Source: Tricholomella constricta
Lineage: Eukaryota > Basidiomycota > Agaricomycetes > Agaricales > Lyophyllaceae
Length of the DNA: 64,000 bases
Direction of reading: 5' to 3'
Assembly (NCBI GenBank): GCA_013368375.1
Contig: JAACJP010000010.1
Span: 496,001-560,000 of the forward strand
Under the pieces are notes generated by a model, which searched no databases, was not told the DNA's origin, and saw nothing but the letters and a program-made list of their open reading frames with translations. Shown piece by piece: positions 1 to 10,806 of the stretch. Position numbers and translations under genes: made by a program. The first letter of the stretch is position 1, and every line of letters begins with the position of its first letter.

Positions 1-350
1 TGTGTTTGGAACGAGAGGACGTGCTGTCAGAATTGGCAATCTCGAGGGCACTCTGATTATCGCATAGCAGGGGAAAGGGATCGGGGATAGGAAGGTCGAG
101 TGAACGTGTAAATTGTCAGATGCAAAGGGCTTCCTTCATCGCATGAGATATAGACATGTACTCGGCCTCCGTAGAAGAAAGTGCGACGGTACGTTGACAA
201 AGTGCGCTCCACGAAACGAGACTTGAATAAACAAAGAAGGCGTATCCAGAAACGCCGTCCATCATGCCACAATTGCGTGGAACTAGGACAGATAACGGGG
301 AACCAACAGGAGTTTGAGTGAAGTTGTACTCCAAGGCCAAATTGGCAGTG
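1..350 (-). pseudogene. Copia RNase H fragment, interrupted by a LINE
   Basis: Minus-strand translation gives the C-terminal RNase H of a Ty1/Copia polyprotein: a GYAFF segment, then the VALSSTEAEYM core with its catalytic glutamate, then a CDNQSALEIA segment with the third acidic residue, running off the window edge. One in-frame TGA at 116-118 (just after EALCI) disables it. Its upstream part is cut at 350 by the poly(T) of LINE P. The gag/protease/integrase fragment at 16237-18242 has the same strand and family, so both may be halves of one Copia. If so, most of integrase and RT between them is missing. Family call is firm; that the two pieces were one element is inference. Confidence 0.8.
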
Positions 351-1303
351 TTTTTTTTTTTTTTTTTTTTTTTGAAATCCATATTTATACCCCGGCGCCT
401 GGTCGCAGTCCGGCTGGTGTGTAGTACATGGTATATCTACAGTGACAGTAATGGTGTTGCATGTAACGTGTGCATCTCGATATGCAGGCCGCTCAGAAGA
501 GTCCCGCGTGGAGGCAGAATCTGCCAAATAGCGAGGGTGTTCTCGCTGAGAGGTTCCAAGTCGCAGAAGGACCCCTCCGCCTTGGCAGTGGGGCTAGCTT
601 AGCCCTCCCGAGGGAAGGTACCGCAGGAATGACCCCGAGGCCCCCTTCTGACGGTAAGGTACCAATCAGTCGAGTAGCCCGGCGCCTTGTTGCTGGTCGG
701 CAAACACCAGTCCAGCAGCAATTGCTTCGTCTCGCCGCAGAATAGTTCAGGTACCCAGATGAGATCTTCTGGGCGTGCTGGTTGGTTGTGCAGGCCCTCG
801 TCAGGCTGCATGCGGTGTGCTAATCTGCGGCGATTCACCTGATCAGGTGGTTTCCGCTTTGGTCTGGCCTTGGGGAAGGGTGGAGGTGGATTTTCGCTTG
901 GGAAAGCGAAGGTCCGTGGGTTGACCTCGAGGAATTCGAGGTAATTCTTATGTTCGAGGCGCGCCGGGGCCCGGCGCTTCCTCGTGTACCTGGGACATTG
1001 GTCCAGGATGTGGGCTCTGGTTTCGAGCCCGCCGTTGCGACAGGAGCAGTTCACCTCCTCAGAAAGGTTAAACCGCCTCCGGTACTCGCCAATAGGGGCG
1101 TGATTGAGGATGCTACGAGACATCTGAGCGGTGTGGGCATTTGACTTGCCCATTACTTTAAGCCATGGGCTACCATCAAGGTGTGATGGTGCTATTGGCT
1201 TGCCTTTCCTTTTTGTTCGAAGGAACGATCTGCCACTGTATTCAGGCTGCTGGAACAGACGAGTCCATTCCTTTAGCATCTGTTCAACAGTGCGTTTGCG
1301 TGC
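351..1303 (-). mobile_element. LINE 'P', 3' piece (ORF2 C-terminus and 3'UTR)
   Basis: A poly(T) run at 351-373 is the poly(A) tail of a minus-strand LINE. Upstream of it are the 3'UTR and the last part of ORF2, starting at the ARKRTVEQ segment and including the Cys/His-rich C-terminal motif (CSCRNGG...HILDQC). It differs from the other copies: it lacks a 12-codon block (around TRNRNGREVHH), has a small deletion near 745 that shifts the last codons, and carries scattered substitutions. So it is an older subfamily, shared with the LINE at 33798. The piece ends at 1303, where LINE-2's tail begins. The 5' piece of the same parental copy is probably at 15232-16236. Confidence 0.8.
1289..1303 (-). 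repeat. Target-site duplication copy 1 (LINE insertion inside LINE P)
   Basis: On the minus strand this 15-mer reads GCACGCAAACGCACT, directly after LINE-2's poly(A). The identical 15-mer is at 8683-8697 on the plus strand, directly before the 5' end of LINE-3. Both carry an A where all other ORF2 copies have G (GCGCGC), so both come from the same parental ORF2. Confidence 0.75.
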
Positions 1304-1621
1304 TTTTTTTTTTTTTTTTTTTTTTTTGAAATCCATATTTATACCTCGGCGCCCGGTCGCAGTCCGGCTGGTGTGTAGTACATGTGATATATCTACAGTG
1401 ACAGTAGTGGTGTTGCATGTAACGTGTGCATCTCGATATGCAGGCCGCTCGGAAGAGTCCCGCGTGGAGGCAGAATCTGCCAAATAGCGAGGGTGTGCTC
1501 GCTGAGAGGTTCCAAGTCGTAGAAGGACCCCTCCGCCTTGGCAGTGGGGCTAGCTTAGCCCTCCCGAGGGAAGGTACCGCAGGTATGACCCCGAGGCCCC
1601 CTTCTGACGGTTAGGTACTAA

Positions 1622-4600
1622 TCAGTCGAGTAACCCGGCGCCTTGTTGCTGGTCGGCAAATACCAGTCCAGCAGCAATTGCTTCGTCTCGCTGTAGCAAG
1701 CGGAATAATTCAGGTACCCAGATGAGATCTTCTGGGCGTGCTGGTTGATCGTGCAGGCCTTCGTCAGGCTGCATGCGATGTGCTAATCTGCGGTGATGCA
1801 CCTCACGGCCGTTGCGGTTACGCGTAGGCTGGTCTGGTGGTTTACGCTTTGGTCTGGCCTTGGGAAAGGGTGGAGGTGGATTTTCGCTTGGGAAAGCAAA
1901 GGTCCGTGGGTTAGCCTCGAGGAATTCGAGGTAATTCTTATGTTCGAGGCGCGCCGGGGCCCGGCGCTTCCTCGTGTATTTGGGACATTGGTCCAGGATG
2001 TGGGCTCTGGTTTCGAGCCCGCCGTTGCGACAGGAGCAGTTCACCTCCTCAGAAAGGTTAAACCGCCTCCGGTATTCGCCAATAGGGGCGTGATTGAGGA
2101 TGCTACGAGACATCCGAGCAGTGTGGGCATTTGACTTGCCCATTACTTTAAGCCATGGGCTACCATCAAGGTGTGATGGTGCTATTGGCTTGCCTTTCCT
2201 CTTTGTTCGAAGGAATGATCTGCCGCTGTATTCAGGCTGCTGGAATAGACGAGTCCATTCCTTCAGCATCTGTTCAACAGTGCGTTTGCGCGCATAATCT
2301 AGTGATGTGCGTGAGCGAGGTCCTTGTGGCACTTTCAGCTGCGTAGCAGCCTCATGCGACGAGAAGTGGATATCCCACCGCAAACGGCTTGGGACGTGTA
2401 TGAATTGCACATGGCGGTCTGGATGGTCAGACAACCAAGTACGAAGTTTGGAGCAGATTGCAATCGAATGCATCTGACCTGAATGTAGACTGGCATCCAA
2501 AGCCCACTTAATGGCCTTGGTTGAGTCCGAGAAGACCAGAATTCTGTCCCAGTCTGGTCGTTGCAGTGCTTTGCCTACAGCCATTGCGATGGCTGCGAGT
2601 TCAGCATCGTCTGAGGTAGCTTTGCCGGCCACCTGCCGGGATACACTGGGACCTACGTCCCCGTGGATAAGGGTGCAGGCAATAATTGCCTGGAGTCGAT
2701 CGTCAGTGGGGACCGAGGCGTCCGCTGCAACCATGACGGTTCGCGGATCCAGGCCTCCCTCAGTGCGAAGCGCATCCAAGTGGTTGCGTCGATCAGCTAG
2801 GGCCTCTTTATCCCGGGGGATGTCAAGGTCATAGGTGATTTGGGCTCCAAACAAGTCGGAAACCCGTTGCCCTGGTGTGGCCTCCTCGTGGAGGGGGTTC
2901 ATGGGCTCATTGACAACAGAGGCGTTAGCCTCCGCGTCCATCACAGAAGATTTAACTCGCTTCTGTAATGAGGGTGCCATACTTGATATGGCGCAGGGGT
3001 GGAATTCCTCCCCTCTGAACAGACCATGCCGCGTACTCATGAGAGAGAGTGTTGGATGGGTGTTCAGGAGTGTACGAGTCCGGGCGAAAGAGTGATCGAC
3101 CAGTTTCTTGATGTGCAGATGGACAGGTGGTAAGCCTGCAAGGGTTTCCACCCCTCCACCAGGAGATGTGCGAAATGCACCAAGTATCCAGAGCGCCGCC
3201 TTGCGTTGCATCTGGGCGAGTGACTTCATAACCATTTTGTTACGAGCGCCTTTATATGTCCATAACCTGCACCCGTACGTGGCCAAGGGCAGCACACAGG
3301 CGCGGTAAAGGAGACGTTTTTGAGAGGGGGTAATCCCCCGCGATGAGTTGCCAAGCATCACCATGTTCACCGTGGTGAGTGACTTGGTAGCATAGTATTT
3401 GACATGGTCTTTGAATGTAAGACCTCTGTCAAAATAGAACCCAAGGTAGCACCAGACGCGCTTTGGCTTGAGTGGGGTGTCCTCTGTGTAGGGGGCATAG
3501 CCTAAGTCAATCGATGGGTTATCATCGGTTGCTTTGCGGGAGAAATGAAAGACTTCAGTTTTGTCGTGTTCAAGGAGTAAACCAATCGCATCCACCAGTT
3601 CATTGATGACTGCGTAGGCTTCCTTGAGTTTAATGAGATTTGTATCCCATGTTTTAGATTGGACAATGAGGGAGCCATCATCCACGTATGACATTAGAGT
3701 ACAGAGGTCTACCTCGATTCTCTTCTGGAAAATTCTCATCACTGGCACAAGGTACAGTGCAGAGAGGATTGGAGACAGAGCGGACCCTTGGCCAACCCCG
3801 ACATCAGCGCGCATCCTGGGCGAGGACTCTGTGTTCCACGCATAGGAAGTATAACGATCCACTAGGTAGGATCGAAAGAAGTTAACAACAGCCGGGGAGA
3901 AGCCTAGCCGCTCCAGCGTTGCGATGAGAACCTCATGGTTCAAGGAGGGAAAGAATTGTGCCAGGTCAAAGGCAACAACGCTTGTTTTCAATCCACGGGC
4001 CCAGCCCGTCTTGACGATGTGGGTAAGGTACACCCCAGCATCTTCAGTGGAATGCTGACGCACTCCTCCGAACTGGTTGGGATGGAAAATACCATGCTTT
4101 GCTGCTTCAAACTGCATACAGTTTGCGAGCATTTTCTCAAACAGCTTCCCGAGCGTGTTCAATAGCACAATAGGCCTGAATGCTTTGGGAGCGGAATATG
4201 AGGGCTTGTTCGGTTTTGGGAGAATGACCGAGCGAGACTCTTTAAAGTGAGATGGCCAGTAACCCACCCGGAGGCAGGCACTGGCAATCTTGGTGAACTT
4301 GTCAGCAACATCGTTGTCAATGACAAGTTTTTTGAGCTGGTACCAGGTCAAATGATCTGGTCCCGGCGCAGACGTGTTTGAACACTTTGCCAATTCTTCC
4401 CGGAGTTCAGCAGTGCTGAAGTCCACCCACTCGCGCGGGGGTTCTTGCTCCACTTCCTCCAGTACTTCCACTTTGACTGGTCGATCTGACGCAGCATTAT
4501 ATGTGGCGTGAAGGGCCTGCCAAAGGTCATCCATCGTATTACAGGGCGCTTCGTTATAGCAAATTGCCTCGTATGTGGGGAGGTTGCGTTGCTTGGTCCA

Positions 4601-5481
4601 GTTCATCAGGTCCCAAGGTCGCTTGTTCTTGGTAGCAATGGTTTCGATGCGTTCATCGAAAAATTGCCGTTTAGCCGCCTTTGTGGCGCGCCTAAGAGCC
4701 CCATAGTCTGCAGGGGACCGGGACTGTCTGTACTGCCTCATCGCAGTGGCGCAGTCAGCATTCCACCAGGCTTTTGACCGGGTGTTCACTTTGACTGTTT
4801 TGGCATTTGAGTTCCATGCATCGTTGCAAGCTCTTGCAAGGCCTGCAATCAGGTCTTCGAGAGCGTTGCGTGTGTCAATATTGGAGATGTCCATTGACTT
4901 AATGTAGGTGAGCAGTGTTTGTAGAAACGATGCGTCAATCAGTGACGTTGCGACATGATTGTTGCCTTCGTGTCGGGGGTCCCCCAGACAGATGAATGGC
5001 AGTTGAAGTCGCCTGCCATGCACTGAAGCTGTGGTAGGCGTTCTACGTTGTCGCACAGCCAGTTAATGGCTGTGGAGTTTTGGTCTGAATAGACATTGAT
5101 ATAGTGTAGAGGAGTGTTGTCTTCACCCCACAACGTGAGCACCAGGATGTCCCTGTGATCTGCAAGGTCTGTGCGAAACGCGGGTCGCATTGCTGCTAGC
5201 CGTTTGTTCACATAGGTCATGACTCGTGGTCTATCGTCCTCGCCTTTCGGGCGCCGGAAGATGACCATCCAGTCTGGATGAATTGGTGGACCGACCACTG
5301 CCTCCCCTTCCGGGTTGGTAGCTGAGACGGTGCGCCGTATGAAGTTCCATGGAGGTTCCTGAATCAATAAGAGGTCGAATGACGACTTGCGTTCTTCCAG
5401 AATGTTTGAAACCAACTCATAGTTTCGATTTACATTCTGGGACAGTATAGATATACGTGATATAGTTGTTGTACTAGGCAT
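1622..5481 (-). pseudogene. LINE-2 ORF2 (APE endonuclease-RT-RNase H), endonuclease broken
   Basis: From ATG at 5481: an N-terminal APE-type endonuclease with the SQN and IQEPPW motifs, then a frameshift near 4980, where two extra G's follow CTGTCTGG. Next is an in-frame 258-bp deletion at about 4943 that removes the end of the endonuclease, including the SDH catalytic motif (compare LINE-3 11355-11612). From 4940 to 1622 the reading frame is open and holds the complete RT (SYVDDG), RNase H (AADAS, DDAEL, FSDST) and the Cys/His C-terminal motif. This copy cannot make a working endonuclease. RT and RNase H could still be translated only if initiated internally. Confidence 0.85.
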
Positions 5482-5495
5482 AGGTAACAACTGTA

Positions 5496-5848
5496 TTAGG
5501 ATGAAGTATGCATATTAGGACGATTGCGCCTAGAAATTGCATCAGTGGGGGATCGAGAGTGCTGTAGGCGTTTGCTTACTGCGTCTCGTTCGTATCTGCC
5601 CTTGATCCACTCGGGCTCAAATCGGTGTCGGAAATACGGGCAGGTCTTTGCATTCGCAAGATGCTCACTGCCGCAGTTCACGCACTTGGGGGGATGCGGG
5701 CAATCCTCGTCGGGGTGCGTCGCTTCAACAGGAGGGTTTGCTTTGGGCTTCGCTTTGCAGCAGCTGCCCAACACCCGGTGGTATTGCAAACCGTGGGGGC
5801 CCCCACAGTGCGCGCAAATATTGCGGTTCAAGGAGCATCGTGTGTCGA
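5496..5848 (-). pseudogene. LINE-2 ORF1, 3' fragment with zinc knuckles
   Basis: The last ~115 codons of ORF1: CAHCGGPHG and CVNCGSEH zinc-knuckle regions followed by a basic tail, with the stop 14 nt upstream of the ORF2 ATG. The ORF1 N-terminus is absent; the sequence breaks at 5848 into an oppositely oriented LINE segment. Confidence 0.85.
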
Positions 5849-8466
5849 TGCAGGGGCCTTGTGCCCTCGGTAATCGACCTTATGTTCCTACCACAAGACC
5901 GCCTGGTAGGACTTACACACGAGGTGCGCACAGACTGGATTGGCCCTTCGGACCATGCACCACTCTGCGTAACCCTCCCTATCCGTGCTACAGAAGTAGC
6001 TTCAGAAAGGCTGGCAATGCCCAAAGGAAGCGAAGAGGAATCATCGTTTCTACAAGCACTGCTCACCTACATTAAGTCAATGGACATCTCCAATATTGAC
6101 ACACGCAACGCTCTCGAAGACCTGATTGCAGGCCTTGCAAGAGCTTGCAACGATGCATGGAACTCAAATGCCAAAACAGTCAAAGTGAACACCCGGTCAA
6201 AAGCCTGGTGGAATGCTGACTGCGCCACTGCGATGAGGCAGTACAGACAGTCCCGGTCCCCTGCAGACTATGGGGCTCTTAGGCGCGCCACAAAGGCGGC
6301 TAAACGGCAATTTTTCGATGAACGCATCGAAACCATTGCTACCAAGAACAAGCGACCTTGGGACCTGATGAACTGGACCAAGCAACGCAACCTCCCCACA
6401 TACGAGGCAATTTGCTATAACGAAGCGCCCTGTAATACGATGGATGACCTTTGGCAGGCCCTTCACGCCACATATAATGCTGCGTCAGATCGACCAGTCA
6501 AAGTGGAAGTACTGGAGGAAGTGGAGCAAGAACCCCCGCGCGAGTGGGTGGACTTCAGCACTGCTGAACTCCGGGAAGAATTGGCAAAGTGTTCAAACAC
6601 GTCTGCGCCGGGACCAGATCATTTGACCTGGTACCAGCTCAAAAAACTTGTCATTGACAACGATGTTGCTGACAAGTTCACCAAGATTGCCAGTGCCTGC
6701 CTCCGCGTGGGTTACTGGCCATCTCACTTTAAAGAGTCTCGCTCGGTCATTCTCCCAAAACCGAACAAGCCCTCATATTCCGCTCCCAAAGCATTCAGGC
6801 CTATTGTGCTATTGAACACGCTCGGGAAGCTGTTTGAGAAAATGCTCGCAAACTGTATGCAGTTTGAAGCAGCAAAGCATGGTATCTTCCATCCCAACCA
6901 GTTCGGAGGAGTGCGTCAGCATTCCACTGAAGATGCTGGGGTGTACCTTACCCACATCGTCAAGACGGGCTGGGCCCGTGGATTGAAAACAAGCGTTGTT
7001 GCCTTTGACCTGGCACAATTCTTTCCCTCCTTGAACCATGAGGTTCTCATCGCAACGCTGGAGCGGCTAGGCTTCTCCCCGGCTGTTGTTAACTTCTTTC
7101 GATCCTACCTAGTGGATCGTTATACTTCCTATGCGTGGAACACAGAGTCCTCGCCCAGGATGCGCGCTGATGTCGGGGTTGGCCAAGGGTCCGCTCTGTC
7201 TCCAATCCTCTCTGCACTGTACCTTGTGCCAGTGATGAGAATTTTCCAGAAGAGAATCGAGGTAGACCTCTGTACTCTAATGTCATACGTGGATGATGGC
7301 TCCCTCATTGTCCAATCTAAAACATGGGATACAAATCTCATTAAACTCAAGGAAGCCTACGCAGTCATCAATGAACTGGTGGATGCGATTGGTTTACTCC
7401 TTGAACACGACAAAACTGAAGTCTTTCATTTCTCCCGCAAAGCAACCGATGATAACCCATCGATTGACTTAGGCTATGCCCCCTACACAGAGGACACCCC
7501 ACTCAAGCCAAAGCGCGTCTGGTGCTACCTTGGGTTCTATTTTGACAGAGGTCTTACATTCAAAGACCATGTCAAATACTATGCTACCAAGTCACTCACC
7601 ACGGTGAACATGGTGATGCTTGGCAACTCATCGCGGGGGATTACCCCCTCTCAAAAACGTCTCCTTTACCGCGCCTGTGTGCTGCCCTTGGCCACGTACG
7701 GGTGCAGGTTATGGACATATAAAGGCGCTCGTAACAAAATGGTTATGAAGTCACTCGCCCAGATGCAACGCAAGGCGGCGCTCTGGATACTTGGTGCATT
7801 TCGCACATCTCCTGGTGGAGGGGTGGAAACCCTTGCAGGCTTACCACCTGTCCATCTGCACATCAAGAAACTGGTCGATCACTCTTTCGCCCGGACTCGT
7901 ACACTCCTGAACACCCATCCAACACTCTCTCTCATGAGTACGCGGCATGGTCTGTTCAGAGGGGAGGAATTCCACCCCTGCGCCATATCAAGTATGGCAC
8001 CCTCATTACAGAAGCGAGTTAAATCTTCTGTGATGGACGCGGAGGCTAACGCCTCTGTTGTCAATGAGCCCATGAACCCCCTCCACGAGGAGGCCACACC
8101 AGGGCAACGGGTTTCCGACTTGTTTGGAGCCCAAATCACCTATGACCTTGACATCCCCCGGGATAAAGAGGCCCTAGCTGATCGACGCAACCACTTGGAT
8201 GCGCTTCGCACTGAGGGAGGCCTGGATCCGCGAACCGTCATGGTTGCAGCGGACGCCTCGGTCCCCACCGACAATCGATTCCAGGCAATTATTGCTTGCA
8301 CGCTCATCCACGGGGACGTAGGTCCCAGTATATCCCGGCAGGTGGCCGGCAAGGCTACCTCAGACGATGCCGAACTCGCAGCCATTGCAATGGCTGTAGG
8401 CAAAGCACTTCAACGACCAAGACTCGAACAGAATTCTGGTCTTCTCGGACTCAACCAAGGCCATTA
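5849..8466 (+). pseudogene. LINE ORF2 fragment (RT domain intact, RNase H frameshifted)
   Basis: Encodes the C-terminal endonuclease piece with the GPSDHAP motif, then the whole RT (FRPIVLLN, FDLAQFFPS, GVGQGSALSP, SYVDDG) and the start of RNase H (AADAS, DDAEL), ending in a frameshifted tail (stop at 8464-8466). No start codon of its own is expected. The reading frame happens to stay open upstream of the junction through antisense ORF1 sequence, which is not meaningful. Confidence 0.8.
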
Positions 8467-8682
8467 AGTGGGCTTTGGATGCCAGTCTACATTCAGGTCA
8501 GATGCATTCGATTGTAATCTGCTCCAAACTTCGTACTTGGTTGTCTGACCATCCAGACCGCCATGTACAATTCATCCACGTCCCAAGCCGTTTGCGGTGG
8601 GATATTCACTTCTCGTCGCATGAGGCTGCTACACAGCTGAAAGTGCCACAAGGACCTCGCTCGCGCACATCACTAGATTATG

Positions 8683-8697
8683 CACGCAAACGCACTC
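8683..8697 (+). repeat. Target-site duplication copy 2 (5' flank of LINE-3)
   Basis: GCACGCAAACGCACT, identical to the minus-strand 15-mer at 1289-1303. The LINE 5' end (ATCGCTTCTTG, also the 5' end of LINE-4) follows at once. Confidence 0.75.
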
Positions 8698-8809
8698 ATC
8701 GCTTCTTGATCCAGCACCACCACGTGCACAGCCACAAGTCGCAACCTCGCAACCTCTTCTAGCCTCTCTAGCCTCTATTTCTCGCTCGATCTCAGTCAGA
8801 TCTGCACCT

Positions 8810-10792
8810 ATGAGCAGCTCTGACGCCTTTTTCACTACTACACCACCGGGATCCTCGGAGATCCCAGTGGATCCAATGGATTGGGGGGGGGATGACCTCG
8901 AAACCACCCCCCAACGCCCCCAGGCGCCCGCGGCGCCTCCCTCGATGAAATCATCGCGACCAGCGTCGCCCTCTGCCCCAACACCCGACCCAAAGCGTTG
9001 GAAGGGAGATAAGGACGGATCGGACGATGCTGACGATGAAAACACGTCCCAGGTGAGCGGGGACAGTACACCCATGCATACAGATGACCCTGTTGCATTC
9101 TATGGACAATCAGGCGACGGGTCCCCCATAGGCCTCACTGGAGGTGATGGGGACATCAACAGCGATGCCAAGGCCGTCTTCGATTCCCTCTTATCGATCA
9201 AGGAGTGGCTCCACTACCGGGAGCGCTCTACATCGCCCCTTACCGCACAAATGTGCGTCGCACTGGCCCATCGCATCACAGAGCTCTTCGAGGGCGCTGC
9301 TGATCTAGGCCTGATCAATCTCCTTGCCAAAGATGCTGGCAACGACCCCCGCACCATCGAGACACTGTGTGCAGTGCGCGATGCGTGTATTCTTCACGTT
9401 CCCTACCCAGGGAACCCACTACCGTCGCCCCCGTTCCCTGCACCATCCGGGGGAGCGGGTCCGTCGACTTCTTCTGCAGCTAAGGGCAAGCAGCGCGAGG
9501 GCGCGAAGCCCCCAGCTACACCGAACTCCAAACAGACTGATGCGGCTCCTGCAGCCACTAAGCCTGTCCTTAAGCGCAGCTACGCGCGCCCCACTCCAGG
9601 AGGTCCCCCACCCCCTATCCCTCGCCATTCGCGCCCCCTCCCTGGGGGAACGTTCGCTGCTGCTGCGCGTCGGGCACCTGCCAAAACGCCAGCACCTACA
9701 ACAAACACTTCAGTGGAGGGCATCCTTGCTCTTGCTAAGGTGTTCCCCGAGCTCTCTGCCTCAGAGATCTCGACTTTGTACCAACAGAACGTAAAGCGTT
9801 CTGCGGGTTCCCCATCCTCACCTCCACCCTCTAAACGGGTGAAGTCAACGACCCGCGGTCCCTCTCGTATGCAGATCATTGTGTATGCAGAGGCCACGTT
9901 CACGGGCAACCTTGAAACGGTTGTCACCCCTCTTAACAATCGACTGGCATCCAACCGCCGTCGTCTGCGCGTCGCCCAAGCCTTTACAGGCATGGGGGGC
10001 ATCGTACTTGCTACACAATCCACCCCCACAGCCGAGGACCTGCCCGTCGTTATCGACGCGGCGCGCTCTTGGTTCCCAGCAAACACAAAGGTCACGGCGG
10101 AAATCCCAGCGTCGCGCTCCTATTTGAAGATCGTCAACGTCCCCTTCTTCCAGAAGGTGGGCGGGGCACCTATCACGCAGGATCTTGTCGAATCGCGCAT
10201 TTGTCAAGATCCTGTCACCAAGAACTTCCACCTTGCATCCAAGCCCCGGGTTTCGAGGAACTCGCCGGCGTCGGATTCCTGCACGGTGTGGTTCGACATC
10301 TGGGACACCCAGTCTGGGGCCAACCTCAAGCAGCTCGTCAACAAACGCTTGTCGTTTGGTGGCCAGATCTGCATGATCCGACCTGCTGAGAAGCGTCCTG
10401 GCACGCCTCAGTGTCAACGTTGCTGGAAATGGGGCCACATCGACACACGATGCTCCTTGAACCGCAATATTTGCGCGCACTGTGGGGGCCCCCACGGTTT
10501 GCAATACCACCGGGTGTTGGGCAGTTGCTGCAAAGCGAAGCCCAAAGCAAACCCTCCTGTTGAAGCGACGCACCCCGACGAGGATTGCCCGCATCCCCCC
10601 AAGTGCGTGAACTGCGGCGGTGAGCATCTTGCGAATGCAAAGACCTGCCCGTATTTCCGACACCGATTCGAGCCCGAGTGGATCAAGGGCAGATACGAAC
10701 GAGACGCAGTAAGCAAACGCCTACAGCACTCTCGATCCCCCACTGATGCAATTTCTAGGCGCAATCGTCCTAATATGCATACTTCATCCTAA
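8810..10792 (+). CDS. LINE-3 ORF1, Gag-like RNA-binding protein (660 aa)
   Basis: Begins MSSSDAFF. The first ~340 residues are acidic, then Pro/Ala/Ser-rich and probably disordered. A folded central segment follows (MQIIVYAEATF... to VNVPFF, about residues 350-450). The C-terminal part holds three CCHC-type knuckles: CQRCWKWGHIDTRC, CAHCGGPHG...SC and CVNCGGEHLANAKTC, then a basic tail. By family knowledge ORF1 proteins bind the element's own RNA and form the particle that is reverse transcribed. No lesion is seen; LINE-4's copy has a 1-bp deletion that this one lacks. Confidence 0.9.
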   Translation: MSSSDAFFTTTPPGSSEIPVDPMDWGGDDLETTPQRPQAPAAPPSMKSSRPASPSAPTPDPKRWKGDKDGSDDADDENTSQVSGDSTPMHTDDPVAFYGQSGDGSPIGLTGGDGDINSDAKAVFDSLLSIKEWLHYRERSTSPLTAQMCVALAHRITELFEGAADLGLINLLAKDAGNDPRTIETLCAVRDACILHVPYPGNPLPSPPFPAPSGGAGPSTSSAAKGKQREGAKPPATPNSKQTDAAPAATKPVLKRSYARPTPGGPPPPIPRHSRPLPGGTFAAAARRAPAKTPAPTTNTSVEGILALAKVFPELSASEISTLYQQNVKRSAGSPSSPPPSKRVKSTTRGPSRMQIIVYAEATFTGNLETVVTPLNNRLASNRRRLRVAQAFTGMGGIVLATQSTPTAEDLPVVIDAARSWFPANTKVTAEIPASRSYLKIVNVPFFQKVGGAPITQDLVESRICQDPVTKNFHLASKPRVSRNSPASDSCTVWFDIWDTQSGANLKQLVNKRLSFGGQICMIRPAEKRPGTPQCQRCWKWGHIDTRCSLNRNICAHCGGPHGLQYHRVLGSCCKAKPKANPPVEATHPDEDCPHPPKCVNCGGEHLANAKTCPYFRHRFEPEWIKGRYERDAVSKRLQHSRSPTDAISRRNRPNMHTSS

Positions 10793-10806
10793 TACAGTTG
10801 TTACCT

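Larger units (their letters stand above)
1304..5848 (-). mobile_element. LINE-2, 5'-truncated Tad1-like non-LTR retrotransposon
   Basis: Minus-strand LINE: poly(T) at 1304-1327, 3'UTR, ORF2 (1622-5481), then the 3' end of ORF1 (5496-5848), where the copy stops abruptly within the first zinc-knuckle region and meets a plus-strand LINE fragment head to head. ORF2 is broken twice in the endonuclease (see its entry). Except for these lesions it is nearly identical to LINE-3 and LINE-4, so it is recent. I infer that it is a chimera of two insertions made by an inversion (see findings). Confidence 0.85.
5849..8697 (+). mobile_element. LINE fragment in inverted orientation (probable middle of LINE P)
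   Basis: Plus-strand ORF2 sequence from the end of the endonuclease (GLVPSVIDL) through RT to the DYARKRT segment, where it stops at a 15-bp duplication and LINE-3 starts. The reading frame is open through the RT, then shifts at about 8420 in the RNase H domain (GACCAAGACTCG instead of GACCAGACTGGG). It duplicates sequence already in LINE-2, so it is not the inverted 5' part of LINE-2. Its end is exactly where the P 3' piece (351-1303) begins, which makes it the best candidate for the missing middle of P, now inverted. Confidence 0.75.

Noticed and set aside
57..602. Open frames with poly-Lys or poly-Phe runs next to the LINE tails
   Set aside because: They are translations of LINE poly(A)/poly(T) and 3'UTR in either strand, not genes.
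1304..8697. Twin-priming (5' inversion) as the cause of the head-to-head LINE at 5848
   Set aside because: Twin priming would put the upstream part of the same copy in reverse. The inverted part repeats ORF2 sequence that LINE-2 already has, so it is a second copy.
9580..10764. Long minus-strand open frames across LINE-3 ORF1
   Set aside because: Antisense shadows of ORF1: same lengths recur in every LINE copy and no domain is encoded.
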